From positions 1 to 22,298 of IMG/VR virus record IMGVR_UViG_3300003324_000710: 22,298 bases of DNA. The stretch is one strand, 5' to 3'. The stretch comes from a virus. Under the pieces are notes generated by a model. That model was not told the DNA's origin. It worked only from the letters and a program-made list of their open reading frames with translations, and did no database searches. The translations under genes were made by a program, and so were the position numbers. Numbering within the stretch: the first letter of the stretch is position 1; every line of letters begins with the position of its first letter. This document shows positions 14,566 to 21,278 of the stretch, one piece after another.

Positions 14566-14595
14566 TGCCCAACCCGTTGCCACAGGAGATCTGCC

Positions 14596-14814
14596 ATGCC
14601 CGAAGAAACGATCCTGCAGTACTTCGCGTTCGCGCACCTGCCCGAGCACCTACAAGCGGTGTCGCGCCCGTTCGGCGAGCTCGCCGACAAGATCATGGAG
14701 CTGCCGCGCAATCCGGAGCGTACCGTGGCCCTCCGCAAGCTGCTCGAGTCGAAGGATGCAGCGGTACGCGCTCGGCTCGCGAAGGAAAACGCCACGGAAG
14801 TCGGCGCAGGTTGA
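14596..14814 (+). CDS. small helical-hairpin protein resembling the Acb2/Tad1 hairpin family
   Basis: Predicted 72 residues with AGGAG (14583-14587) 8 bases before ATG. Pattern: FAFAHLPEHLQ (residues 10-20), then PFGELADKIMEL, P-x3-ERTVALRKLLESKDAAVRARL (40-61; split here as a helix starting ER and ending in alternating Ala/Arg). This two-helix layout, length and P-x3-E[RK]-x2-A[LM]-x-KL-x-E[AS] spacing resemble the phage anti-CBASS protein Acb2 and its relatives, which sponge cyclic nucleotides. The aromatic-Pro start of Acb2 (YHPP) is only partly kept (AHLPE). It is therefore a candidate relative, not an assignment; such small proteins are widespread in phages with unknown role. Confidence 0.65.
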   Translation: MPEETILQYFAFAHLPEHLQAVSRPFGELADKIMELPRNPERTVALRKLLESKDAAVRARLAKENATEVGAG

Positions 14815-14851
14815 CCGTCTTACCACCTCCCAACCCTGAACCGAGGACGGA

Positions 14852-15046
14852 ATGCAGATCACCATCAACGTGAGCGGCACCGACAACATGAGCCCCGGCG
14901 CATGCTACGACGTGCTCGGCAAGGTGCTCGAGCTCGCGCAACCCCACACGTTCCACGATAACGAGAACGAACGCGACGCCACAATCACATGTGGACCGAT
15001 TACAGCGACTGTGAGCGTGCGCAGACCCCCCGATGCCAACACCTGA
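14852..15046 (+). CDS. small hypothetical protein, 64 residues
   Basis: ATG 14852 preceded by GAGGACGGA. The peptide alternates short strands and one helix: [48 protein letters not shown]. No family recognised. It overlaps the longer possible N-terminus of the cold-shock gene by 14 bases, one reason to prefer the later start of that gene. Confidence 0.5.
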   Translation: MQITINVSGTDNMSPGACYDVLGKVLELAQPHTFHDNENERDATITCGPITATVSVRRPPDANT

Positions 15047-15116
15047 CCGAGACGAATACCGCATCCCCGCACGAGAGATCACCAAACTCCCCATCTCCAC
15101 ACTGAGGAACCTCGCA

Positions 15117-15380
15117 ATGGCTCGACGCAGTGGCACCAGCTCGTTGGCGACCGATCGCCTGACCGGCACCGTGAAGTGGTTCAACGACCAGAAGGGCTAC
15201 GGCTTCATCACCCCGGACTCGGGCGGCAAGGATTGCTTCGTCAACTTCTCCGGGATCAGTGACCAAGGCCGCGGTGGGCGGAAGACGCTCGTCGACGGGG
15301 CGCGCGTCGAGTTCGAGATCGAGCAGGGGCAGAAAGGCCCGGCCGCGATCAACGTCGTCGAAATCTGCGAAGTCGCATGA
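15117..15380 (+). CDS. cold-shock domain protein
   Basis: Predicted 87 residues from ATG 15117, with GAGG about 10 bases upstream; an in-frame ATG at 15033 would add 28 residues not typical of the family. Five-strand OB-fold pattern: [16 protein letters not shown] (RNP1 = KGYGFI), DCFVNFSGI (RNP2), then a glycine turn, [22 protein letters not shown]. Cold-shock proteins bind single-stranded RNA or DNA and melt secondary structure. RNP2 is normally VFVHF; here the His is Asn and the first Val is Cys, so ligand stacking may differ. Last gene before a 128-base gap; likely the end of the early operon. Confidence 0.88.
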   Translation: MARRSGTSSLATDRLTGTVKWFNDQKGYGFITPDSGGKDCFVNFSGISDQGRGGRKTLVDGARVEFEIEQGQKGPAAINVVEICEVA

Positions 15381-15394
15381 ATCGCTAGGTTTCC

Positions 15395-15441
15395 GTGCGA
15401 TTTTGCGTCCGGCGCCCGAAAACGTCGTCGTAAAATCGCAC
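15395..15441. repeat. 13-bp inverted repeat downstream of the cold-shock gene
   Basis: GTGCGATTTTGCG (15395-15407) and CGTAAAATCGCAC (15429-15441) pair in 12 of 13 positions around a 21-base loop. No T-run follows the right arm, so it is not a standard intrinsic terminator. It fills the longest plus-strand gap before the late genes and could be a regulator-binding site, an RNA-stabilising hairpin or an atypical terminator. Confidence 0.65.
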
Positions 15442-15508
15442 AGGAGCCACGATCGCATCGCCGGCAATATCCCAGCACGTCCCATTTTCAGAGCATGAGG
15501 GTACTGTT

Positions 15509-15718
15509 ATGCCCGGCCAGGTCGTCAGTCTCACGAGCGAGGACGCGCTGCTGCAGGACGACTACGAGCAGCCGCGCCGACCGCGCAAAGGCAAGGCGAA
15601 GTCGAAGAAGCGGAAGAAGCTCGGCAAGCGGAAGCTCCCCACCGCCGTCAACAAGCGGTCTCGGATCGCCGAGGCCATGGACGTTCCAACGACGTCGAGT
15701 GGGAAGCGAGAAGGCTAA
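15509..15718 (+). CDS. small Lys-rich protein with terminal IxxAM motif
   Basis: Predicted 69 residues. Acidic N-terminal 20 residues, then a strongly basic centre (RKGKAKSKKRKKLGKRK, residues 26-42), then RSRIAEAMDVP at 51-60. The centre suggests nucleic-acid binding or an interaction tail. The I-x-x-A-M-[GD] motif is shared with the products at 16164 and 16649. GAGGG lies 9 bases before the ATG. No family recognised. Confidence 0.6.
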   Translation: MPGQVVSLTSEDALLQDDYEQPRRPRKGKAKSKKRKKLGKRKLPTAVNKRSRIAEAMDVPTTSSGKREG

Positions 15719-16128
15719 GTCGTGCGTCGTTTGCGTTGCTTCGCGCGTTCAGAAAGCAGGCGCCTCGTCGCCTCGGAGTGGCGATGCCCAGGCCGTCCAC
15801 GGCTATGCTGCGAATTGTGCACCGCGGCTGGCAACAGACTCAAGTTCTCGATTCGGTTGTCGTCCCTGACGCCGTTGATGTGATGAACATGGAAGCCTTT
15901 CGGAATCGGCCCGTTCGCGAGTTCCCACACGACGCGGTGCTGAAGCATGATCTTTCCACTGACGTTCACCGCGATGTAGCCATCCTTCCGAAGGTGGCCC
16001 GTTCCCCACGCGCGGTTCCGCGTGATGGTCGGATCGCCGTACTGCTTCCAACGCCACCAATGCGTGCCGCAGTAGCCATGACCGTGTACGGGTCGTCCGC
16101 AGTCCTGAACGGCACATGTTCCTCTCAT
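15715..16128 (-). CDS. HNH homing-type endonuclease on the opposite strand
   Basis: Predicted 137 residues from ATG 16128 (the frame continues to a TTG at 16164). N-terminal zinc finger CAVQDC ... HGYCGTHWWRWKQYGDP. The nuclease core is AVNVSGKIMLQHRVVWEL, then FHVHHINGVRDDNRIENLSLL (H-H, N and the IENL ending are the HNH signature), then a Lys/Arg tail with SEATRRLLSERAK of DNA-contacting type. This matches free-standing phage homing HNH enzymes, which cut intron- or insert-less alleles so their own gene is copied in. It runs against all neighbours, overlapping the stop of the 15509 gene by 4 bases, and is best explained as a later insertion. Confidence 0.88.
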   Translation of the reverse strand: MRGTCAVQDCGRPVHGHGYCGTHWWRWKQYGDPTITRNRAWGTGHLRKDGYIAVNVSGKIMLQHRVVWELANGPIPKGFHVHHINGVRDDNRIENLSLLPAAVHNSQHSRGRPGHRHSEATRRLLSERAKQRKRRTT

Positions 16129-16163
16129 GCGAAGAATAATAACTAAACTCAAAGGAGCATCCA

Positions 16164-16475
16164 ATGTCTTTCAAAGCCGCAGCAGCGTCGATCGCGAAGC
16201 GACAGGGTGAGCCAATCGCTAACGCCAAAGCGGAACTGGCGGCGGCCACGCGCCGGGCCGGCCCGGCAGGCCGGAAGAAGAACCCGAAGTTGAACCGCGT
16301 GAAAGGCAAGGCGAAGCCATCAGTCAAGGGCTCGGCCAAGCCCGCCAAAAAAGTGTCGCCGATGAAGGAGAAGGGTGGCAAGAAATCGTCGGCCAAGCGC
16401 TACGCGCCGTCGCCGATCGGGCAGGCGATGGGCGTCCAAGGCATGAAGGACCCCGGCATGGGCGCGACGTACTGA
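16164..16475 (+). CDS. small Lys/Ala-rich phage protein
   Basis: Predicted 103 residues. Strong SD (AAAGGAG, 16151-16157) 6 bases before ATG. Pattern: FKAAAASIAKRQGEPIANAK, TRRAGPAGRKKNPKLNRVKGKA, a long Lys/Ser/Pro linker, then YAPSPIGQAMGVQGM. The first 45 residues look like a small protein often found near phage packaging genes, of unknown function. Residues 81-91 share SPIxxAMG with the 16649 product. Probably binds DNA or a capsid component by charge; inference only. Confidence 0.65.
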   Translation: MSFKAAAASIAKRQGEPIANAKAELAAATRRAGPAGRKKNPKLNRVKGKAKPSVKGSAKPAKKVSPMKEKGGKKSSAKRYAPSPIGQAMGVQGMKDPGMGATY

Positions 16476-16482
16476 CCAGCCC

Positions 16483-16665
16483 ATGCAGAGCCGTCCCTCG
16501 CTTCCGACGAAAAGCGCGCCGCTGGTGTGCGTGAAGTGCCGCCTCTCAGCGGCGCCGCCGATCATCGTGCAGCAGGACGGCCACGCCAGGTGTACGAACG
16601 ACGTCGCCTGCAGAAAGCGTCAGCGCCGACTCGACCAGGAGAAGCCCAATGCCCGGAATGGATAA
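16483..16665 (+). CDS. small Cys-pair protein, 60 residues
   Basis: ATG 16483, 7 bases after the previous stop. CVKC (residues 16-19) and a later C-x5-C (CTNDVAC) give four ligands for a small zinc ribbon, followed by a basic RKRQRRL tail. No family recognised. The 3' end overlaps the next gene by 17 bases. Confidence 0.5.
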   Translation: MQSRPSLPTKSAPLVCVKCRLSAAPPIIVQQDGHARCTNDVACRKRQRRLDQEKPNARNG

Positions 16666-16837
16666 GACGATGAAGGAATTCGCGGCAGGCGAGCTGCACT
16701 CGGGCTCGAAGACCGGGCCGGTGGTGCGGAACCGCGCGCAGGCCATCGCAATCGGACTCTCCGGGACGCGAAAGAAGAGAAAGAAGCGAACGAAGGCGCC
16801 CGTCTCGCCGATCCGACGCGCGATGGGCGCGGCGTGA
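16649..16837 (+). CDS. DUF6496-like small protein
   Basis: Predicted 62 residues. DKTMKEFAAGELHSGSKTGP, then VVRNRAQAIAIGLS, resembles the DUF6496 pattern (short helix, Gly-Ser turn, VxxRxQAIAIALS helix), a family of unknown function common in phages and bacteria. A Lys/Arg run and APVSPIRRAMGAA end the protein; the SPIxxAMG end is shared with the product at 16164. AGGAG at 16639-16643 serves as SD. Confidence 0.65.
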   Translation: MPGMDKTMKEFAAGELHSGSKTGPVVRNRAQAIAIGLSGTRKKRKKRTKAPVSPIRRAMGAA

Positions 16838-17008
16838 TTGTGCCCACTGCCCGGCGTCTACCAGACTGCCCGCGAGTACCTCGAGCGTGCGCTCGTCCAA
16901 GCGGAAGCCCGCGGCGATCGCCAGCTCGCGCGCACCATCGCGGTCCGGATCTGCGAAGTGATCGAACAGGAGGATTACCACGAGTGCAGGTTGCTACATG
17001 AGCGATAG
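16838..17008 (+). CDS. small helical protein, 56 residues, TTG start
   Basis: The frame opens right after a stop at 16835-16837 and uses TTG at 16838. Product: CPLPGVYQTAREYLERALVQ, AEARGDRQLARTIAVRICEV, then an acidic IEQEDYHE end. Nearly every third position is G or C and the composition is protein-like, unlike the competing GTG frame at 16834. It overlaps the terminase small subunit gene by 11 bases. No family recognised. Confidence 0.5.
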   Translation: MCPLPGVYQTAREYLERALVQAEARGDRQLARTIAVRICEVIEQEDYHECRLLHER

Positions 17009-17492
17009 CGACCCGAACACCCTCGTCCTGCACCCGCAGGACTTTCACCCCGACGACCCGTTCGCCGAGCTCACCAAGCTCGACGAGAAGATGGGCCGCG
17101 CGCTCGACGCGTTCGCCCGGTCGCTCAGCGTTGAGGCGGCGTGCACACACGTCGGCATCGCATACAGCACGTGGTACGTCTGGCGACACCGCTACCCGCA
17201 GTTCGCCGAGATGGTCGAGCGAGTGCGGCGGCTGGCACTTCCCGAGGTCGAGGACTCGCTCTTTCGCCAAGCGAAGGACGGGAACGTCGAAGCGGCGAAG
17301 ACGATCCTCAAGGCGCACGACCAGAAGTACCGCGAGCGGCAGGTGATCGAAGTCGTCTCGCCCGACGTGCAGCGCCGGCTGATGGACCAGGCCAACGCGA
17401 TCATCGAGGTGTGCCGCGCCGAGCTGTCGGCCGAGCAGGGCGCGACGCTCGCCGCAAAGTTGGCCGAACGGCTGCGGGAGATATGGGCATGA
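16998..17492 (+). CDS. probable terminase small subunit
   Basis: Predicted 164 residues. Helical with a helix-turn-helix: KMGRALDAFARSLSVEAACT, HVGIAYSTWYVWRHRYPQFAEMV, then the linker EVEDSLFRQAKDGNVEAAKTILKAH, a pattern common to small terminases and phBC6A51-type DNA-recognition subunits, and a C-terminal helix that could contact the large subunit. It would recognise the packaging site and load the motor. Direct position before the large subunit (one small gene between) supports this. Class by pattern and context, not by a decisive motif. Confidence 0.75.
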   Translation: MSDSDPNTLVLHPQDFHPDDPFAELTKLDEKMGRALDAFARSLSVEAACTHVGIAYSTWYVWRHRYPQFAEMVERVRRLALPEVEDSLFRQAKDGNVEAAKTILKAHDQKYRERQVIEVVSPDVQRRLMDQANAIIEVCRAELSAEQGATLAAKLAERLREIWA

Positions 17493-17674
17493 CAGTGACG
17501 CTGATGCGCCCCATCGTGGGCGACGAGCATGCGGTCTGCCGGTGCGGCCACGAGCTGCGGGACCACTACGTTGGTTTGCTCGACGACAACGGCAGAGTGT
17601 TCCAGCCCGAGTCCTGCTCGCTGTGCTCCTGCGGGCAGTTCGCCAAGCCTATCACCGAGCCGGCTCCGCAATGA
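17489..17674 (+). CDS. small Cys/His protein, 61 residues
   Basis: ATG 17489 in an ATGA overlap. CRCGHELRDH near the start and CSLCSCGQF near the end make a probable treble-clef-like zinc site. The opening matches the 12340 product (CVCGHKESSH). It lies between the two terminase genes, so it may serve packaging, but small zinc proteins occur all over this phage. No family recognised. Confidence 0.6.
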   Translation: MTVTLMRPIVGDEHAVCRCGHELRDHYVGLLDDNGRVFQPESCSLCSCGQFAKPITEPAPQ

Positions 17675-19446
17675 CAGCCGCGCCAGCGTTCGCCGTCCCA
17701 ATCTCACCGCTGCGCGCGGCTTACGACGCCACGCACGCGCCGCTCTTCACGCCGACCGAGGACGCGAGCGAGCTGCCGGCCGTGCACGCGCTCGAGCAGT
17801 ACCGCGACAACCCGCTCGGCTTCTTCGTCGAGAAGATGGGCGTCTCTGAGCGCTCGATCCGCTGGGCCATGAACCCCGGCTACGTCGACCCGAACGGCGT
17901 CGCGGTCCATCAGTGGGACGGCACGCCGGAGCCGCTGCTCGAGATCCTCGCCGGGCTCGTGGCCTGGGAAGATGTGTGCGTCGAGTCGGGCACCGGGACC
18001 GGCAAGTCGTTCCTGGGCGCGCTGATCGTGCTCTGGTTCATCGCGTGCTGGGAAGAGGCGCGCGTGTTCACGTTCGCGCCCAAGGAAGAGCAGCTCCGCG
18101 CGTACATCTGGATGGAGATCGGGAAGCTCTGGCCGCGGTTTCAGATCCTCTTCCCGACGGCGGTGCTCACCGACCTCCGGATCCGGATGCGCGGGCCGCG
18201 CGACATGGCGTGGGGCGCGCAAGGCTACTCCGTCATGCTCCGCGCCGGGCAGGAAGTCTCGACGAGCGCGCAGGGCATGCACGCCGAGCACATGCTGTTG
18301 ATCTACGAGGAGGCGCCCGGCATCGCGACCGCCGTGACCGAGGCCGGCGAGAACACGTGCACCTCGCCGCACAATCTGCGGCTCGCGCTCGGCAACCCGG
18401 ACCACCAGCTCGACGCGCTCCACCTCTTCGGCCACGACCAGTTCGGCCAACAGCGGGACGGGGTCCGCTGCGTCCGCGTCTCGGCGCTCGACCACCCGAA
18501 CGTCGTGACCGGCAACGCGTCGATCGTGCCGGGCGCGGTGTCCGAGAAGTCGATCCGGTGGCGTGCCCGGAAGTACAACATCGACGGCAAAGAAGGCCGG
18601 CTCTACAAGTCGCGGGTCCGCGGGCTCTCGCCGGCGGAAGCGGCCGACGCGCTCATCACGCTCGAGTGGGTGCGCGCCGCGCAGAAGCGGTGGGCCGACG
18701 AGAACGACAAGAAGGTCCTGACCGCCGACGGCAAGGCGAAGAAGGCGCTGGGCGTCGACGTCGCCAACTCTGAGGACGGCGACGAGGCCGCAATCAGCCG
18801 GTGGACCGGCGCCTATTGCCGGGAAGTGGTGAGCTTCGCGTGCCCCGATGCGAACCGGCTGGGGTATGACGTCGTGCAGGAGATGAAGCGCGACCAGATC
18901 GCGGACGAGCACGTCGGCGTCGATTCCGTTGGTGTGGGCGTCGGTGCGGTGAACGAGGCCAAGCGGCTCGAGCGCTACGTCGTCGCGTTGGGCAGCAAGG
19001 CGAACGCGCCGGATGGCGAGTTGATCACGCTGGCCGGGCAAGAGGTCGGAGCCAGCGAGGAGTTCAACCACCCGCGATCGCGCTGGTACTGGCGACTCCG
19101 CGAGGACCTGCGGCAAGGGAACGTCGCGCTCCCACCGGACCCCGAGCTCGCGCAGGACCTGATCACGCCCACGTGGACGACGCGCGGCGGGAAGATCGTC
19201 GTCGAGTCGAAGGAGGACCTGAAAGACCGCCTGCCCGGTGGCCGCTCGCCGAACAAGGGCGATGCGGTCGTCTACGGCAATTGGGTGCGGGACCGCTCAC
19301 CGATCGTGACGCCGCTCGCCAAGCGGAAGCCCGCGCTGACGATCGCCGAGCGGATCAAGAAGGAGCTCGAGGACCTGGACAAGATGGAGCAGCAGTCCCG
19401 GCCGAGCGCACGCGAGAAGTACGGCTCACCACTCCGACAGGGTTAA
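17671..19446 (+). CDS. terminase large subunit (packaging ATPase-nuclease)
   Basis: Predicted 591 residues from ATG 17671 (ATGA overlap); the frame is open to 17542 but the extension overlaps another gene. ATPase: GTGTGKS (residues 107-113) as Walker A, MLLIYEEAPG (208-217) as Walker B plus catalytic Glu. The C-terminal RNase H-like nuclease has acidic positions in ALGVDVANSEDGDEAA, in EHVGVDSVGVG and in PNKGDAVVYG. It drives DNA into the prohead through the portal and cuts concatemers. Position between a small-subunit-like gene and a portal gene agrees. The C-terminal end is Lys/Glu rich and may be the portal- or partner-binding tail. Confidence 0.93.
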   Translation: MTAAPAFAVPISPLRAAYDATHAPLFTPTEDASELPAVHALEQYRDNPLGFFVEKMGVSERSIRWAMNPGYVDPNGVAVHQWDGTPEPLLEILAGLVAWEDVCVESGTGTGKSFLGALIVLWFIACWEEARVFTFAPKEEQLRAYIWMEIGKLWPRFQILFPTAVLTDLRIRMRGPRDMAWGAQGYSVMLRAGQEVSTSAQGMHAEHMLLIYEEAPGIATAVTEAGENTCTSPHNLRLALGNPDHQLDALHLFGHDQFGQQRDGVRCVRVSALDHPNVVTGNASIVPGAVSEKSIRWRARKYNIDGKEGRLYKSRVRGLSPAEAADALITLEWVRAAQKRWADENDKKVLTADGKAKKALGVDVANSEDGDEAAISRWTGAYCREVVSFACPDANRLGYDVVQEMKRDQIADEHVGVDSVGVGVGAVNEAKRLERYVVALGSKANAPDGELITLAGQEVGASEEFNHPRSRWYWRLREDLRQGNVALPPDPELAQDLITPTWTTRGGKIVVESKEDLKDRLPGGRSPNKGDAVVYGNWVRDRSPIVTPLAKRKPALTIAERIKKELEDLDKMEQQSRPSAREKYGSPLRQG

Positions 19447-19467
19447 CCCCGACAGGGAGAACCGCCC

Positions 19468-19905
19468 ATGCAACCGGGATTTATTGCTGGCTTCGTGCTC
19501 GCGATCGCGTTCGTTGGGGTCGTCGCGTTCAAGATCGGTCAGATCGTGGAAAGTGCGGTCCACGCGGATGAGCGCGTGAACAGCGCGCGCGAGATCGCCG
19601 GGCTGCGTGCCGCCCTCGCCGGCGCACGCTCCAACGCGGCGATATGGGAACGGATCGCGAAGACGGCCTTCAGTCCGGGGTTCGTCGTGACCGACCGGAC
19701 TGGCTCGGCCAGCTCGACCGACGAGCCGATCGAGGACCCGCCGTCCGTGCGCGAGTCAGACCGACGCGTCGTCGAGTCGCGCCGCACCGTACCGGAGGAA
19801 GTGATTCGCCGGAACCCGATGGCGGACATGACCCCGAAGGGCATCCTCGATCCAGACGCGATGCCGGCGCCGAGCATGGCCGTGTTCGATGACGACGAGG
19901 GTTGA
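19468..19905 (+). CDS. small membrane-anchored hypothetical protein
   Basis: Predicted 145 residues. SD GGGAG (19455-19459) lies 8 bases before ATG. One hydrophobic segment, residues 4-27 (GFIAGFVLAIAFVGVVAFKI), would be a transmembrane helix with no cleavage site evident, followed by a helix and a Pro/Asp/Arg-rich soluble tail. Could be a spanin-like or holin-like accessory, but no lysis enzyme is nearby to support that. No family recognised. Confidence 0.65.
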   Translation: MQPGFIAGFVLAIAFVGVVAFKIGQIVESAVHADERVNSAREIAGLRAALAGARSNAAIWERIAKTAFSPGFVVTDRTGSASSTDEPIEDPPSVRESDRRVVESRRTVPEEVIRRNPMADMTPKGILDPDAMPAPSMAVFDDDEG

Positions 19906-20303
19906 TGCCGGACGCAGGCACGGAACGTCCGGACCGCCCGCGCCGCGAGCACATCCACGTCGCCACCGTCATCTGGCATTGCGATCCCAACGCGATCGTG
20001 TGCCAGCAGGGCGATCACCTGATGGCGTTCTACGAGACCGGCTACCGGGCCGATTGGCGCCGCATCTCCGGCCACGCCTTCTTCCAATGCCGGAAGTGCA
20101 CGCCGCCGCAGTACTTCTTCGCCTGCTTCACGCAGTACCCACACCCGATGGTCACGTGCTACGCGCTGAGTCGCGAGAGCTACGAGGAATGGGACAAGTC
20201 GGACGAGCCCACGCCGCCGACGCCCGAGTTGCTCTACCGGCTGCGCGATCCTGACGGCAAGAGCTACAACCCGTGGTGGCACCCACCGAGGAATAGTCGA
20301 TGA
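19905..20303 (+). CDS. hypothetical protein, 132 residues
   Basis: ATG 19905 in a TGATG overlap; a TTG one codon earlier is also possible. Beta-rich centre with aromatic residues: IHVATVIWHCDPNAIVCQQG, FQCRKCTPPQYFFACF (Cys pair plus Cys), HPMVTCYALSRESYEEW. Five Cys in 45 residues suggest a metal site. No family recognised; sits in the terminase-portal interval. Confidence 0.6.
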   Translation: MPDAGTERPDRPRREHIHVATVIWHCDPNAIVCQQGDHLMAFYETGYRADWRRISGHAFFQCRKCTPPQYFFACFTQYPHPMVTCYALSRESYEEWDKSDEPTPPTPELLYRLRDPDGKSYNPWWHPPRNSR

Positions 20304-20815
20304 GTGAGAGCAACGAGCAGCCCGACATCGTGCCCGCCAAGGTCGCGATCGTCGGCAAGGATGGAAAGACGGTGCTCAACAAAGGCGCCGACGCGCGTGA
20401 CGCGCGTGACAAGCCGGGCAAGCGCTCGCGCCCGCCCAGCGACTTCATGAAGGGCTTCGCGACGCGCGAAGAAGTCATGGAGCACCTCTCGACCGCCGCG
20501 CTTGCGGTCGGGCAGAAGATGTACGACCAGATGAGCGGCGAGACGGCCGAGCTGCTCGAGGAAATGGAGCGCGTGATCACGCGGCACGTGATCGAGTACT
20601 TCGAGTCGCGCACGATCCGCGGCCGCGTGAAGCGCTGGTGGCGCGCGCACGTGACGAAGCCCACGCCGCGGCTGGTGGTCGACGCGGCCGAGGCGCTCGA
20701 CCCGAACGTGAACGGAGTCGACGACGCGAGCGGGACGCGCCTGACGATGGGCATGGTGAAGGAAGCCATCAGGCAGCTCGCGCCGGACCTTCCGCCGAAG
20801 AGCAACGCACCGTGA
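20300..20815 (+). CDS. hypothetical helical protein, 171 residues
   Basis: ATG 20300 (ATGA overlap). Disordered Lys/Asp-rich first 45 residues, then amphipathic helices: FMKGFATREEVMEHLSTAAL, TAELLEEMERVITRHVIEYF, RVKRWWRAH, and an acidic C-terminus. GACGCGCGTGACGCGCGTGAC at 20390-20410 is a 9-bp tandem repeat encoding DAR-DAR. No family recognised; may be a head-assembly accessory by location. Confidence 0.6.
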   Translation: MSESNEQPDIVPAKVAIVGKDGKTVLNKGADARDARDKPGKRSRPPSDFMKGFATREEVMEHLSTAALAVGQKMYDQMSGETAELLEEMERVITRHVIEYFESRTIRGRVKRWWRAHVTKPTPRLVVDAAEALDPNVNGVDDASGTRLTMGMVKEAIRQLAPDLPPKSNAP

Positions 20816-21039
20816 CGCGCGCGCAACGTGTCGCCGTCGGCTGGTTCAAGCACCGAGCGCTCCGGTTTCGCGTCGTCTTCTGGCTCACGCCGTCGCTGTC
20901 CGCCGCCGACCTGGACGCGCTCATCAGCCAAGAGCCGGGATCGGTTATCCGCCTCGGCCCTCCCTACGGCATTGAGTACACGCGCGGACCGCGCATTCGC
21001 GTGAAGCGCATCAACTCCACGATGAGGGTTCCGGCATGA
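20812..21039 (+). CDS. small basic hypothetical protein, 75 residues
   Basis: GTG 20812 overlaps the previous stop (GTGA) and the stop overlaps the next ATG. Strand-rich: LRFRVVFWLTPSLSAADLDA, SVIRLGPPYGIEYTRGPRIR, VKRINSTMRV. No cysteines. No family recognised. Confidence 0.55.
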   Translation: MTRAQRVAVGWFKHRALRFRVVFWLTPSLSAADLDALISQEPGSVIRLGPPYGIEYTRGPRIRVKRINSTMRVPA

Positions 21040-21278
21040 GACGGACTCGCCCGCAGGACCGGCTTCGCCCGCAGGAGCCCGGCCGCTGCACGTGCCACCA
21101 CGTGACCGACACGCCAGAGTGGACCGGGCACCGCGGCGCCGGCGCTGGGCTCACGACGCGCCACGGCGCGAAGCACGGCGACCCGTTCAAGCGGACCGGG
21201 TCGTGCCAGCACTCGGAGCTGCAACGGACCACCGAGCCACGCCGGAAGGTCGTCGCCATTCTCAGGATTCGGCCGTGA
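21036..21278 (+). CDS. small Arg-rich, Cys/His hypothetical protein, 80 residues
   Basis: ATG 21036 in an ATGA overlap. CTCHHVTDTPEW and a later CQHSEL give possible metal ligands, with basic segments at both ends. The protein ends in a GTGA overlap with the next gene. No family recognised. Confidence 0.5.
   Translation: MRRTRPQDRLRPQEPGRCTCHHVTDTPEWTGHRGAGAGLTTRHGAKHGDPFKRTGSCQHSELQRTTEPRRKVVAILRIRP

Noticed and set aside
16129-16150. Promoter before the 16164 gene in AT-rich DNA
   Set aside because: AATAAT and TAACTA could serve as -10 boxes but no acceptable -35 lies at the right distance; kept as possible but unsupported.
16834-17001. GTG-started ORF with overlaps at both ends between 16837 and 16998
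   Set aside because: Overlaps look right but the peptide is Arg/Pro/Ser-rich with poor codon pattern; the TTG frame at 16838 has much better composition.
17704-19116. 470-residue minus-strand ORF opposite terminase
   Set aside because: Perfectly mirrored codon-position bias of the terminase gene; Arg/Leu/Asp-rich with no motif.
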